Shown here: in pieces, positions 12,220 through 23,620 of the stretch
How positions within the stretch are numbered: position 1 is the stretch's first letter
Layout of the letters: each line of letters begins with the position of its first letter
Source of the DNA: Ampullaceana balthica
Lineage: Eukaryota; Mollusca; Gastropoda; Lymnaeidae
Length of the DNA: 64,000 nucleotides
Assembly (NCBI GenBank): GCA_944989445.1
Contig: CALYLW010000744.1
Location: forward strand, 124,001-188,000
Direction of reading: 5' to 3'
Position numbers and translations under genes: made by a program
Notes under the pieces: model-generated
The model's database searches: none
What the model was told of the DNA's origin: nothing
Seen by the model: the letters and a program-made list of their open reading frames with translations, nothing else

Positions 12220-12522
12220 CAGGGGCGTAGCTAGGGTCATCTGCGCCCGGGGACATGACACAAAGTCTGCGCCCCTTCTCGGCCCAACAATTCTGGGGGC
12301 TCACTGAGCCCCGAGGAAAATTTTGAAATGTTACGGTTTATATGGTTCATTTCGAAGCATCTGATATTTTGATGAAATAGAATACAGACTAATAATTCTC
12401 TATACGATTGTAAACAATTTATTTGAATACTAGGGGCAAGTACCCGGCTTTCCCGGGTTTAAAATAAGGTTTTCTGTAGAAGCGTACAAAACTGTTTATT
12501 TGCATGCAATAAAAGGGTACAT

Positions 12523-12690
12523 TTAACTTAAAGCAATGTGATAGACAACATTTTTGGCAGTTCCATATGGGGTGTGTACAAAAAGATTTTTCTCTTTGCC
12601 AACTCTGGAGCAGGCCACATACAACTGTCCATGATAAAAGCATGGTTTTCTCAAGTCTATACCAGCAATCCCAAGAGACTGAGTGATAAT
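12523..12690 (-). pseudogene. Helitron helicase C-terminus relic
   Basis: Minus-strand frame ending in a stop at 12523-12525 reads RKPCFYHGQLYVACSRVG followed by LFVHTPYGTAKNVVY. GQLYVACSRV is helicase motif VI of the Pif1-like Helitron helicases, and the fragment ends where such proteins normally end. Everything upstream (Rep domain, helicase motifs I-V) is missing. The fragment supports both the class and the orientation of H2. Confidence 0.85.
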
Positions 12691-13780
12691 TTATATAATT
12701 TTTTTTACCTGTTACCATCGCCAAATTATACTTAACAACCACCGACAGTTTGATACTTCTACCTACACGGGAAATAGGAAAATATTTATTTTTATTTTTA
12801 ATAAAGCTCATATAAGGAAAAAACTACATTTTGGCTCCAGGCCCCCAGTATCTTATATATATGGAACGAAACCTTTTCCAATGTAATTTTGTGTACGTGT
12901 ACCAAATTTCACGTTCTTTGGTTGTCTGGATCTTGACTTATTAGGAAACAGACACACATACAACAAATGCGTCTTATATGTATAACATTTGGGCCCCGGC
13001 CCCCCAGTTAGTGATAATATTTTTTTCGACTGCTACCAACGCGGGAGGGTAGCCTACTCAACAACTTTCCAAAGTTCATGTTTTTAACTACAAAGAAAGA
13101 TGAGGAATTAGTGTTGATTCAGTTTTATTTAGCCCATATAAGGAAAAAACGGTTTTGGGCCCCCGGCCACCCATGAGTGAAATTTTTAAAATTATATTTC
13201 GCCAATTATCGTCATAAGAGTGTATTCAGCAAGTTCCCAAAGTTTCATGCTTCTACCTTCATGGGAAGTTGAAGAATTAGTGTTGAGTCAGTTTTAAATA
13301 TAACAAAAAACAACTACATTAGGGCCCCCGGTCCCCAGTAAGTGATAATTTATATAATTTTTCCCCCTGTTATCATCGCCAAATGATACTTAACAACCAC
13401 CGAAAGTTTCATGCTTCTACCTATACGGGAAATATGATAATTCTTTATTTTTATTTTTTATACAGCTCATATAAGGAAAAAACTACACTTTGGGCCCCCA
13501 GTCCCCAGTATCTTATATATATGGAACGAAAACCTGTTTAATAACCTTTCTCGTGTCATTTTGTGTATGTGTACCAAATTTCACGTTATTTGGTTGTCTG
13601 GATCTTTTTATAAAGCTCATATAAGGAAAACTACATTTTTGGCCCTCGGCCCCCAGTATCTTACATATATGGAACGAAACCTGTTTAAGAACCTTTCTCA
13701 GGTCATTGTGTGTATGTGTACCAAATTTCACGTTGTTTGGTTGTCTGGATCTTTTTATAAAGCTCATATAAGGAAAACTA

Positions 13781-14942
13781 GCAATCTCCACTCTATGCCA
13801 CATTTGTGGACTTTGAAAAGGCCTTTGATAGCATAAATAGAGAAACTATATGGTCAATAATGAGGCACTATGGAATACCAAATAAAATAACTAACATCAT
13901 CCGAAATCTGTACGAAAACTTCACCTGCCAAGTAGTACATAATGGTAGACTAACAGATGAATTCCATGTCACAACTGGAGTCAAACAAGGATGCCTCCTT
14001 TCACCACTTCTGCTCTTTCTTGTGTTAGACTGGGTCACAAAAGAAGCTTATGCAAGCTCAGGAAAAGGAATCCAGTGGAACCTAATGCAAAAACTAGAAG
14101 ATTTGGAGTTTGCGGATGACTTGGCCATTCTGTCCCACAGACTCCAAGACATGCAAGACAAAGTCACAGCCTTGAGCGAGACTGGGAAAAGAGTAGGACT
14201 CAAGATAAACATTCAAAAAACAAAATTTTTGAAAATAAACTTCCTACAAGATGGAGTCATCCAAGTAGAAAACCGCAACCTGGAGCAAGTTAACAACTTT
14301 GTATACCTTGGGAGTGTGGTCAGTGTATCAGGGGGAACAGATGAGGACATCGAACGAAGAATAAATTTGGCGCGACAGGCTTTTGCCAATCTGAAACAGG
14401 TCTGGAGATCTACACACATCTCTGTCAAAACAAAAGTAAGGATCTTTAACACCAATGTTAAAACGGACCTACTTTATGGATCCGAAACATGGCGGACGAC
14501 AGAGACAACAAAAAATTGACTCCAGACCTTTGTTAACAGATGCCTCAGAAAATATTCTGGAAAAAAAATGGTTCGATAAGGTCGAAAACTCCAAGCTGTG
14601 GGAGAGGTGTGGACAAAGAACAGTAGAACAACAAATCATGGAAAGAAAGTGGAGATGGATTGGACACGCCCTCAGGAAAGATAACAGCAGGGCTAGGCAG
14701 GCCTTAGATTGGAACCCCCAGGGCAAGCGACAACGAGGAAGACCCAAGCGTACATGGAGACGGAGCATGTTGGACGAGGCTGGAAGGACTGGGAAGAGCT
14801 GGGAAGAACTGAAGCGACTGGCAAGGGACCGTGTAGAGTGGCGAGCTTTGACAGAGGCCCTATGTTCCACAAGGGACCGTGTAGAGTGGCGAGCTTTGAC
14901 AGAGGCCCTATGTTCCACAAGGAACTCAAAGGACAAATGATG
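13781..14942 (+). pseudogene. RTE-clade LINE fragment with 15-bp target duplication
   Basis: A 5'-truncated non-LTR element with perfect duplications ATATAAGGAAAACTA at 13766-13780 and 14943-14957. The coding part begins in reverse transcriptase (FVDFEKAFDSINRE; GVKQGCLLSPLLF region; LEFADDLAIL with the FADD catalytic motif), then NFVYLGSVVS. A stop at 14517-14519 breaks the first frame; a second frame (14455-14940) carries RKWRWIGHALRKD, GKRQRGRPKRTW and VEWRALTEALCS, the C-terminal signature common in RTE elements. A 48-bp coding segment is duplicated in tandem (14827-14922). The end, ATGATG, fits an RTE tail. Confidence 0.88.
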
Positions 14943-15124
14943 ATATAAGGAAAACTACATTTTGGGCCCCGGCCCCCAGTATTTTATATATATGGAACGA
15001 AACCTGTTTAATAACCTTTCTCAGGTCATTGTGTGTATGTGTACCAAATTTCACGTTATTTGGTTGTCTGGATCTTGAGTTATTAGGGAACAGACAGACA
15101 ACAATTGCGTCTTATATATATATA

Positions 15125-16010
15125 CTAGGGGCAAGTACCCGGCTCCCGCCCGGGTTTAACAACAACAGCAACAAAAAAAAACAACAAAAACAACAACAAA
15201 ACAACAAAAACAAAACAACAACAAAAACAACAAAACAACAAAAACAAAACAACAACAAAAACAACAACAAAACAAAAACAAAACAACAACAAAACAACAA
15301 CAACAACAACAAAACAACAACTACAACAACAACAGCAACAACAACAAAGCAACAACAACAAAACAACAAATACAACAGCAACAACAACAAAGCAACAACA
15401 ACATGAAGGACATTGTCGTCGCAGGGCAAGGGATGTGAACAACAAAAACAACAGCAAAAACAACACAAAAGCAACAACAGCAACAACAACAAAAACAACA
15501 GCAAAAACAACACAAAAGCAACAACAGCAACAACAACAGCAACAACAACAAAAACAACAACAGCAACAACAACAAAAACAAAACAACAACAAAAACATCA
15601 AAAACAAAACAACAACAAAACAACAACTACAACAACAACAGCAACAACAACAAAACAACAACTACAACAACAAAAGCAACAACAACAAAGCAACAACAAC
15701 AAAAAAAATTATTTTATGGCGATAATCGCCTTCTTGTTAATCTCGACACCAAAATGTTTATTAATTTGCGTCATTATTTTACGTCTTAATTTTCAATAAT
15801 TTTTATTTTATATAGCTCATATAGGGAAAAACTACATTTTGGGCCCCCGGGCCCCAGTATCTTATATATATGGAACGAAACCTGTTTAATAACCTTTCCG
15901 GTATAATTTTGTGTACGTGTACCAAATTTCACGTTATTTGGTTGTCTGGATCTTGAGTTATTAGGGAACAGACATACAACAAATGCGGCTTATATATATA
16001 GAGATATACT
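15125..16010 (-). mobile_element. Helitron H1 (minus strand), nonautonomous
   Basis: The 5' end near 16008 reads TCTATATATATAAGCCGC on the minus strand. The 3' end at 15125-15128 is CTAG after a hairpin ACCCGGGCGGGAGCCGGGT and ACTTGCCC, the same terminus as H2. It shares about 160 bp of 5' sequence with H2 and its interior is mostly a CAA-rich microsatellite. It lies head to tail with H2, whose 5' end begins immediately after this CTAG. Confidence 0.8.
15155..15715. repeat. CAA-rich microsatellite
   Basis: About 560 bp of (CAA)n with CAAAA and CAG interruptions and one unique island at 15403-15438 (GAAGGACATTGTCGTCGCAG). The long Gln/Asn/Thr or Cys/Val/Leu frames across it are simple-repeat artefacts. 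Confidence 0.95.
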
Positions 16011-16014
16011 AGCA

Positions 16015-16480
16015 TACACACGTCAAAAATGACGGAAGTTTTTAGCTGAAATCTTTTTATTTTATAAAAAATGCACTTTTTTTTAGGGCGCCTACAGCGC
16101 CGACCTTTATCAAAAGCCCAACTAACTTGTCCTTGTTTGATAAATACGAAATATTAAACTTTCTGAAATGTACACAAAGTATTTAATTTTTATAATAGGG
16201 GTTGCAGGGCGACTACGGCGCCCCCTTTGTTTTTTTATTTATAATTAACCATCATCAAATACTATTTTTACATTGATCCCTTTTCCAAAATTAAAATATT
16301 AGAAAAAAAGATGACGTCATATAATATTTTTTTACAGCGCATATTTAATTTGCACACCTTTTGATGCTTTGGTGCAGTAATTTGGTTTTCCCTGCTTTCT
16401 AAAATTAGTAGCGTCAGGACAGACGGACTGACTTGCGTGACAATTGCAAATTATATAGTTTTATATATATATATATATAT
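16015..16480 (-). mobile_element. Helitron H0 (minus strand), nonautonomous
   Basis: The minus-strand 3' end at 16015-16018 is CTAG followed by T, preceded by a small hairpin CGTCATTTTTGACG and TGTGTATG. The 5' side (about 16450-16480) is TATATATA-AAACTATATAATTTGC then CACGCAAGTCAGTCCGTC, a typical Helitron-like start. The exact 5' base is uncertain. The interior includes GGGCGCCTACAGCGCC and GGGCGACTACGGCGCC but no coding sequence. Confidence 0.62.
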
Positions 16481-16499
16481 AATCTACTAATTATACGTG

Positions 16500-17990
16500 A
16501 ATAGAATAGACATAGTCAACAACAAATTGATCCTCCTTGATTTGGCTGTCGTAAACTCGTCAATCACGTTGTCAAAATTAATAATCTCATGTGTTTCTCT
16601 TTCGATGCTAAGGAGTGCAACATCACTAAGACGATCTTGTCTCCTTGAAGCATGTAAATAAGACAAAATAAGCTTCAGTTTGCTGAAGGACCCCTCACAG
16701 CTTGCAATGGAAACAGCATTTCATAGAAGTATTTGCAGTGAATTACGCAGATTCTGAAATACGTCATCTCCATGTGAAACAATAAAACCAAGAAGATCCA
16801 AAGGAGTTTCCGGTAGAACTTCAGTGCGGATACTGAGCAGCATTTTGCAGTCTCCGATTTCTGTGACCATTGACGTCAGTGTCGTAGAAATTTCCAAAAT
16901 CTAAATATTTTGACAAAGTGCATCAACATTTGTCTCAACGAGAAGAGTTTTGACGTCTAGCAAAAATCCAAATTTGGTGTTTAGTTTTTTTAGACCTGAA
17001 AACCGTATTGATATCTCCTGTTGGAGTCTATCAATTACGCTGTTCATAGCACTTGCAATTTCTTCTTCTGCAGAAAGTCCTGCATCTCTTGCTAATTCTC
17101 CAGGCATCCCCAGATGTCTAATTTCTTCTGTCAACCACGATTCCCCAAGTTGTGCATCTTGTTTTTCATTGTCTACCGCAACCTGGCTCAAATTATCAAG
17201 AATGTTGACAAGTTCTTGCTACAGCGATTCAAGATCAGATGCTGCTTCCTTGAAATTCATAGTAGGATCATGCAACCGTTTCTGGACATGATCAATTTTC
17301 CAAAAAATGATGTTCCAGAAATGTAACAAAACTAGGAAGTTTAAGTTTAATATACCTGCCAGCAAAGTTTCTGCATCACTTCTGGTGTTAGGCGTCATAA
17401 TTGCATCTTCTGATAATTTTTCCAACAGCCCTACTAGTTAATCTAGTCCTCATAAATAGCTTTAACAGCTTCTGATCATGCAAACCAGCGTATTTCAGAC
17501 TCCCTCTTCACTGTGATTGTCACAACTGTTTTTAATTCTTTCCAATGAGTTGTTTAACGAGAGAAAACCAAATATATACTTTCAAATATTCCACCAAAAA
17601 AAACGTGTTAACAATTGGATCCTGTTTAGCTGAGTGTACTCCTACTAAGGTTAAACTGTGGTTGTCACAGTTGACGAACAATGCTCTGTGATTTCTGGCA
17701 CATATTCGCTGTTGGAGGCCGGATATATGCTCAGTCATTACAGCAGCATTGTCATAACATTGTGACCGACAGTCGGCTAGCGGTATTTTATCAGATTCCC
17801 GTTTCTCTACGATACCTCTTTCAAGGCTTGCTGTATCTTTGGAATGTATCTGAAGAAAACGTTTAAAAATGATTCTGTTACTTTTTTAGTTTGAAAATCA
17901 ACTTCCACAAATCTGATTACTTGAGAAAGTTCTTCCCGATGTCCTAAATCGGGTGTTGAATCAAGTAAGTACTTTTTTTCTGATTTCACT
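16500..17990 (-). pseudogene. ZMYM1-like hAT transposase relic 1
   Basis: Minus-strand pieces in correct order with several frame breaks: LLDSTPDLGHREELSQVI (about 17930), a segment ending HSLTLVGVHSAKQD (about 17640), SGLKKLNTKFGFL (about 16970), then CEGSFSKLKLILSYL and RLSDVALLSIERE down to NFDNVIDEF (16710-16520). The last part is the hAT C-terminal dimerisation domain. Many stops make it nonfunctional. The N-terminal BED/TTF-type region is not seen; a 33-bp array begins just where it should continue. Confidence 0.85.
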
Positions 17991-18037
17991 CAACAGCTGA
18001 TTCCTTACAGTTGATGTCAGTAGGTGGATACATTCAT

Positions 18038-19435
18038 TTTGGATTATCTGGTGATAAGTAAGATACTGAACCTGGATTATCTGGTGATAAGTAAGATACT
18101 GAACCTGGATTATCTGGTGATAAGTAAGATACTGAACCTAGATTATCTGGTGATAAGTAAGATACTGAAACTCGATTATCTGGTGATAAGTAAGATACTG
18201 AACCTGGATTATCTGGTGATAAGTAAGATACTGAACCTGGATTATCTGGTGATAAGTAAGATACTGAACCTGGATTATCTGGTGATAAGTAAGATACTGA
18301 ACCTGGATTATCTGGTGATAAGTAAGATACTGAACCTGGATTATCTGGTGATAAGTAAGATACTGAACCTGGATTATCTGGTGATAAGTAAGATACTGAA
18401 CCTGGATTATCTGGTGATAAGTAAGATACTGAAACTCGATTATCTGGTGATAAGTAAGATACTGAACCTGGATTATCTGGTGATAAGTAAGATACTGAAC
18501 CTGGATTATCTGGTGATAAGTAAGATACTGAACCTGGATTATCTGGTGATAAGTAAGATACTGAACCTGGATTATCTGGTGATAAGTAAGATACTGAACC
18601 TGGATTATCTGGTGATAAGTAAGATACTGAACCTGGATTATCTGGTGATAAGTAAGATACTGAACCTGGATTATCTGGTGATAAGTAAGATACTGAACCT
18701 GGATTATCTGGTGATAAGTAAGATACTGAAACTCGATTATCTGGTGATAAGTAAGATACTGAACCTGGATTATCTGGTGATAAGTAAGATACTGAACCTG
18801 GATTATCTGGTGATAAGTAAGATACTGAACCTGGATTATCTGGTGATAAGTAAGATACTGAATCTGGATTATCTGGTGATAAGTAAGATACTGAACCTGG
18901 ATTATCTGGTGATGAGTAAGATACTGAAACTCGATTATCTGGTGATAAGTAAGATACTGAACCTGGATTATCTGGTGATAAGTAAGATACTGAACCTGGA
19001 TTATCTGGTGATAAGTAAGATACTGAAACTCGATTATCTGGTGATAAGTAAGATACTGAACCTGGATTATCTGGTGATAAGTAAGATACTGAAACTCGAT
19101 TATCTGGTGATAAGTAAGATACTGAACCTGGATTATCTGGTGATAAGTAAGATACTGAACCTGGATTATCTGGTGATAAGTAAGATACTGAAACTCGATT
19201 ATCTGGTGATAAGTAAGATACTGAACCTGGATTATCTGGTGATAAGTAAGATACTGAACCTGGATTATCTGGTGATAAGTAAGATACTGAACCTGGATTA
19301 TCTGGTGATAAGTAAGATACTGAAACTCGATTATCTGGTTATAAGTAAGATACTGAACCTGGATTATCTGGTGATAAGTAAGATACTGAACCTGGATTAT
19401 CTGGTGATAAGTAAGATACTGAAACTCGATTTTCT
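18038..19435. repeat. 33-bp tandem repeat, about 42 copies
   Basis: Unit GGATTATCTGGTGATAAGTA plus AGATACTGAACCT. Two variants alternate (GAACCTGGA and GAAACTCGA), and the second becomes more frequent toward the right end. The period of 33 leaves a 576-residue frame open (LDYLVISKILN repeats), which I do not consider a gene: no initiation context, no non-repeat homology, and the frame runs into unrelated sequence. Confidence 0.97.
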
Positions 19436-19459
19436 CGGGCGTAATGTAGTTTGTTTTCT

Positions 19460-19590
19460 AACAGTGGATCATCCTGAACAACGAGTTTTATCACTGAGGG
19501 CCGACCCTGATCATCCTGAGCAACGAGTTCGATCACTGAGGGCCGGCTCTGATCATCCCGAGCAACGAGTTCGATCACTGAGAGAAATTT
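19460..19590. repeat. 42-bp tandem repeat, three copies
   Basis: Three copies of a unit beginning GATCATCCTGAGCAACGAGT and continuing TCGATCACTGAGGGCCG. Confidence 0.9.
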
Positions 19591-19820
19591 TCCATCATTT
19601 TTATCCTCGTCCTTATGAAGATGTTCCTAACGACCACACAGAGACCAAAGTTGGTGAAACTAGAAACTTAATACAGATAAGTATTCTTTTCAAAATATCG
19701 CGCCAAAGTTCTTGTTCCAATTTCCCACTCCCTGCAACTCACAGTTTTTTTTAAATTAAATTATTTTAGATCGATTTTTTAAGCTCAGGTGTCACCGCCC
19801 CGGGTGACACCCATCAGGGG

Positions 19821-20991
19821 CAGGGCCGGATTTCCGCCTAGGCCCACAAGGCCCGGGCCTAGGGCCCCAGCCAGCCAAGGGGCCCCGGTGGTGGAATATT
19901 TACATAAGCCCAAAAGCCTGGCTTCATTATCAGAAAGCTTTATCGAAAATATTAGTAAAATAAATAGTTTTACTACATTTTGCCACTGCCAAGTAGTCAA
20001 GTGCACGGGGTTCGTTTGTGTTGGTTTGTCATTGTAAGCTGCGTTCTGAGCTGCTGTTGCGATATTGTGGAGAAGGCGTAGGGTGGGTGTGACAGATTGC
20101 ACCCCCAGTAAAAAAACGGAACGACCCCGACTTCCCCCTCCCCATACCACACACAGGACAAGACACCGCCAGCGCCGGGATTTGGGTTTCAGATTACAGA
20201 TAATCGACAGGGACCGGGAGAACAATTTTTTAATGTCGACTGACTTGACCAGATGCCAGGGAGATGTCACAGGTAGTTTATGAGGACCTGCCAAAGGTTT
20301 CAAGGAAGTTCGTTTTAATGCCTTTAACTAGATGGCCTTCTACAATTTCACCTGCATACCTTTGGTCACCAATATATTGTCAGGGAAAATGTTAGATCGG
20401 GGAATAGGAAGCCAGGGAGGCAAGAGAGAAGACAGGGTGCCACGAGTTGAAGCCAGGGAGCCACCGAATAGATTTGGAGGCGCATTGTGGCTGTTGTGAG
20501 CTAACTTTCTGATTAGGATTTTTGTTTTAAAAACAGCAGGAACTATGTTATGACCATGTAAGTTTTGGCTGAGTTTGATCCTTTTCTGGACTTACACATA
20601 AAACGCCACGGTAACAAAGGAAGTGGCAGAACATCATATCTTTTGTCAAAAATATGCGATGAAATTATTAATATCATGGCAGAAAAGGAAGAAAAAGAAA
20701 TAATTACAATACAATCGTGACTGAGATATTTAAAAAAAGCAAAATATGTCTCTATTTCTGTGGACTCTACTCCAGACATTTCTCATGTAGATAAAAAAAA
20801 TATTTCATGTGAGATAGGTCTCTGAAGACGAATATTATTTTGATGTTTATTAAAGTCACTAAAGTCAAAAAAATATATGTTCAGTACTGCAGCATTTAAT
20901 TTGCTAAATTTCCAAAATTGCTTCAAGATGGTTGGGGGGGCCCAAAAGTAAAAAGTGCCTAGGGGTCCTGGGTCTCTTAAATCCGGGCCTG
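19821..20991 (+). mobile_element. hAT element with ZMYM1-like transposase relic 2
   Basis: Termini CAGGGCCGGATTT (19821) and AAATCCGGGCCTG (to 20991) are inverted repeats. Plus-strand coding remnant at 20574-20795 reads FDPFLDLHIKRHGNKGSGRT, a stop, then YVSISVDSTPDISHVD, the conserved core of ZMYM1-like hAT transposases; the rest is deleted. Flanking octamers ATCAGGGG and ACAGGGGG match at five of eight positions. The element lies inside another inverted pair, AAGCTCAGGTGTCACC (19781-19796) and its complement (20998-21013). Confidence 0.8.
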
Positions 20992-21013
20992 ACAGGGGGT
21001 GACACCTGAGCTT

Positions 21014-21690
21014 AAAATTTTACTGTGTACGATTTTATGTTAGAAAAAAAAAGATGACAAATTTTTTAATCTAGAAAGAAATTAAGAAATACAATGAAAT
21101 ACGTTAAACGCGAAAACTCTTATTTTAAAAAAAATCAGTTAACTTGCAATAATAAAGCAGTCCCAACACACAAACAACATTAAAACAAATTAGGAAAAAA
21201 AAGAAAAGAAACAGTCGCAGCATATAGATCTTTAAAAAAGGCTGGAATGAAAGAGGCAGTGTCTTATGTTTTAAAAGATATAAAGCCATTTGGGTTTGGA
21301 CACACCGACAGCATGGACAAATCCCACCTCACGACTCCCTCCACCACAGTGGGGTGGGGGAATACGATTTTTATCCCCCCCCCCACCCCCCAAAAAAAAT
21401 AAACAAAAGATGAGTTTTCTTTGTTGATGTTTTTCTTGAGGAAAATTTTGATTTCAATGTCTTTGAGTTAATATTTTGTTTTATATATATTTATTAAAGG
21501 CGTGAAAGCATATATATGCATGTTAATATACACGTAGTCCTCCGGTTACGACGGTTCCATCCCGACTTACGCTGTTTGGTGGTCACGAACGTGCCCCCAT
21601 AAAGAATAATATTACGCGTTATTCCGTATTTTAAAATATTTTTTTTCATGAGGTAACGAATTGTTTTCTCTATTTGAAATAACAAAAATT
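21014..21690. other. Unassigned interval
   Basis: AT-rich sequence with A-runs, a C-run with a hairpin-like CCACAGTGGGGTGGGGG (about 21345) and no recognisable coding segment. Confidence 0.5.
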
Positions 21691-21699
21691 ATTGAAAAA

Positions 21700-23089
21700 T
21701 ATGTATGATTATTATTTCAACCTACAACTTTCGTTTGCGAATTTTTCAAATGGCGAAGTTTTCAATCAAGTCAATAAAGCTGAGTAAGCTTACAAGTTCC
21801 TTTTCAATGCTCATTAGAGAGAGCATATTCAGTCTTTTTTGTTCCATGCAAATTCTAACTCATTATATATTCTTTTCAACTTTGAAAAGGATCCCTCTCA
21901 GCTGCAGTTTGATGTCATCATTGAAAGATGGATGCGAAGTGCGATGTGTACATTTGTAAAGGACTGTGTGAAATATAGCTCATTCAAAAGCAGCAACATT
22001 TTTAGCTCTGTCTTCTGTGCACGTTTTTTGAGTTTCGATTTCTGCTACTTCCTCTTCCTTACCCTGAGCCTGGGGCTGGACAATAACTTTTTTAAGAGTT
22101 CTGAAAATTGGACTAATTCTGAAGGTAAGCAGTCTTCAAAATCACTTGAATGTTCTTCCATTAACTTGGCTGTTGCCCATCGGGTGGCGAAATTGCTGAG
22201 CTCAGTTAGGTTTGTAAGAAAGCCACATTTCTCATGGATGTATTTATATGCGCCAAACCGATGTTGTAGGGCTTAAGAAAGTTTGTCAATGATTACCAGA
22301 AATACCTCAATCTTGAATTTTTGTCTCGAGGAGAATACTGTTTTGTTGATGTCCCTTTATCAAACTGACACTTTCTTTTTTGTTTGATAGTATTGAAGAT
22401 TGTTTACACTGTTTTTAGTTTTTACCACGGACTTTTCCTTTCCTTTGTTTTCATAGGAATCAAATTAAGAATGCTATCTATTAACAAACTCAATGAGAGA
22501 CTTCCTTTCTAAAATTGTTTCCCAAATTTCAAGTAAAATAGCGACTTCCAGTTGTTCAATTTCCTTTACAAATCCTTCTTTTTCAAGTCGACAGTCACGT
22601 GGCTGATTTTCATTTGTTGCTAATTCTTACAGTGCTGCGATATTCTCATGGTATGAGTTATTAACAGACGTTACAGCATCATGTCAGGCTGACCATCTTG
22701 TGTCAGACAAGGCTTTGTTAGCATGTATCAATTTCATATGTTTTTGAAGTACCTGTCAACGATGAGTAGATGCAACAAGCCGGGTATAAAGATTTTGCAG
22801 AAGACAAAAATACCTGCTGCTCTTTTCCCAACCAAATTAAAGGAATGAGCTGTGCACGGCACATAATGAGCTACAATGCACTTCTCACGAAGAATAGCCT
22901 GGTTTCCGTTATACTTCCTACTCATTTGCAGCATTGCCGTATGACTGTCCAAGGCATTTTCAGGGATTCGTACAAACATAATGGCCTGCATCTTTATTAT
23001 ACACTATAATTCATAATAAGTTTTGGGGCCCTTAAATTATTTGGGGCTTTAGCCCGTTCAGACCCCCCCCCCTTTTTAATCCGCCATTA
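21700..23089 (-). pseudogene. ZMYM1-like hAT transposase relic 3
   Basis: Minus-strand order: a GGCGGATT-type terminus (about 23085), then SRKYNGNQAILREKCIVAHY and VPCTAHSFNLVGKRAAG (22734-22991), an intermediate degenerate stretch, KLQLRGILFKVEK (about 21890), and LNMLSLMSIEKEL to IDLIENFAI (21830-21740), the hAT C-terminal domain. Multiple stops and frameshifts. It belongs to the same superfamily as relics 1 and 2 but is a different copy. Confidence 0.83.
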
Positions 23090-23431
23090 GGGGGGGGGCG
23101 GTCACGCATCTGTGACGATGTGGTACGAGGAGGGGGGTGTTTGAGAAATGTGACGTTACATCAAAAACTCGAAACTTTAAATAAAAGTTCCACTTAAATA
23201 TTTGATTGTTTACCATTTATTTAATTACGTTTTCAATGACTTCACGCGTGTTACGATATTAGAGTGCTGACTTACCCTAAATACATATTTAAATGACAAA
23301 AAATAATTTACAACATGCTAATTTTTACGTCATATCGGGTGGGGTCTAAGTTTTTGTGACAAAGTATGACGCTGGGGGAGGGTGGGGTAAAAATCAGACA
23401 ACCTCGTTTGACGTCATTTATGGACGGCCCC
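23090..23431. mobile_element. Harbinger-like MITE copy 2
   Basis: Shares GACGTTACATCAAAA and AAAGTTCCACTTAAATATTT with the element at 9959, and ends in TGACGTCATTTATGGACGGCCCC at 23431. The left terminus has decayed into a G-run. A fragment of the CAGTGGCGTCACTAG MITE (GTGACACCATGAGCTACCGC, 23450-23500) follows. Confidence 0.75.
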
Positions 23432-23620
23432 TTCAGTCGTGAAGGGGTGACACCATGAGCTACCGCCCCGAGTGACACCAACCCTAGTGACGCCTCTGAT
23501 TTGGGATACATTAGTTTACATCAAAATAATATTAAATAATTAGTTTTAAAACTCATTTTGGCGCCCCTAACGTGGTGCCCGGGGACATGTGTCCCCCCTG
23601 CACCCCCTAGCTACGCCACT

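Larger units (their letters stand above)
12430..15124 (-). mobile_element. Helitron H2 (minus strand)
   Basis: The 3' terminus at 12430 on the minus strand is a GC hairpin (ACCCGGGAAAGCCGGGT) followed by ACTTGCCCCTAG and a host T, the Helitron CTRR-T signature. The 5' side near 15124 is a TATATATA-AGACGCA sequence shared with H1. It encodes a relic of the Rep-helicase (12523-12690). A module of about 148 bp beginning TCATATAAGGAAAA is reiterated (13468, 13616, 13764) and recurs in H1. An RTE fragment is inserted at 13781-14942. Confidence 0.82.
12220..23620. mobile_element. Composite nested insertion bounded by inverted ends
   Basis: The left end CAGGGGCGTAGCTAGGG (12220) and right end CCCTAGCTACGCCACT (to 23620) are inverted copies, followed inward by related CGGGGACATG blocks. 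Outside them the two halves of one interspersed repeat would rejoin, apart from a missing TTATAGTCAAAAA-like stretch. The simplest reading is one old DNA transposon later filled with Helitrons, hATs, an RTE and arrays. No target duplication is visible, so the outer boundary is inferred. Confidence 0.5.

Noticed and set aside
15112..15799. Poly-Gln/Asn/Thr and poly-Cys/Val frames
   Set aside because: Produced by the CAA-rich microsatellite inside a Helitron.
18024..19754. 576-residue open frame of LDYLVISKILN repeats
   Set aside because: A 33-bp period without an in-frame stop leaves the frame open automatically. There is no non-repetitive domain, and the tail is unrelated sequence.
19789..20303. 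Pro/Arg-rich frames on both strands
   Set aside because: They span the GC-rich end of a hAT element and show no family resemblance.
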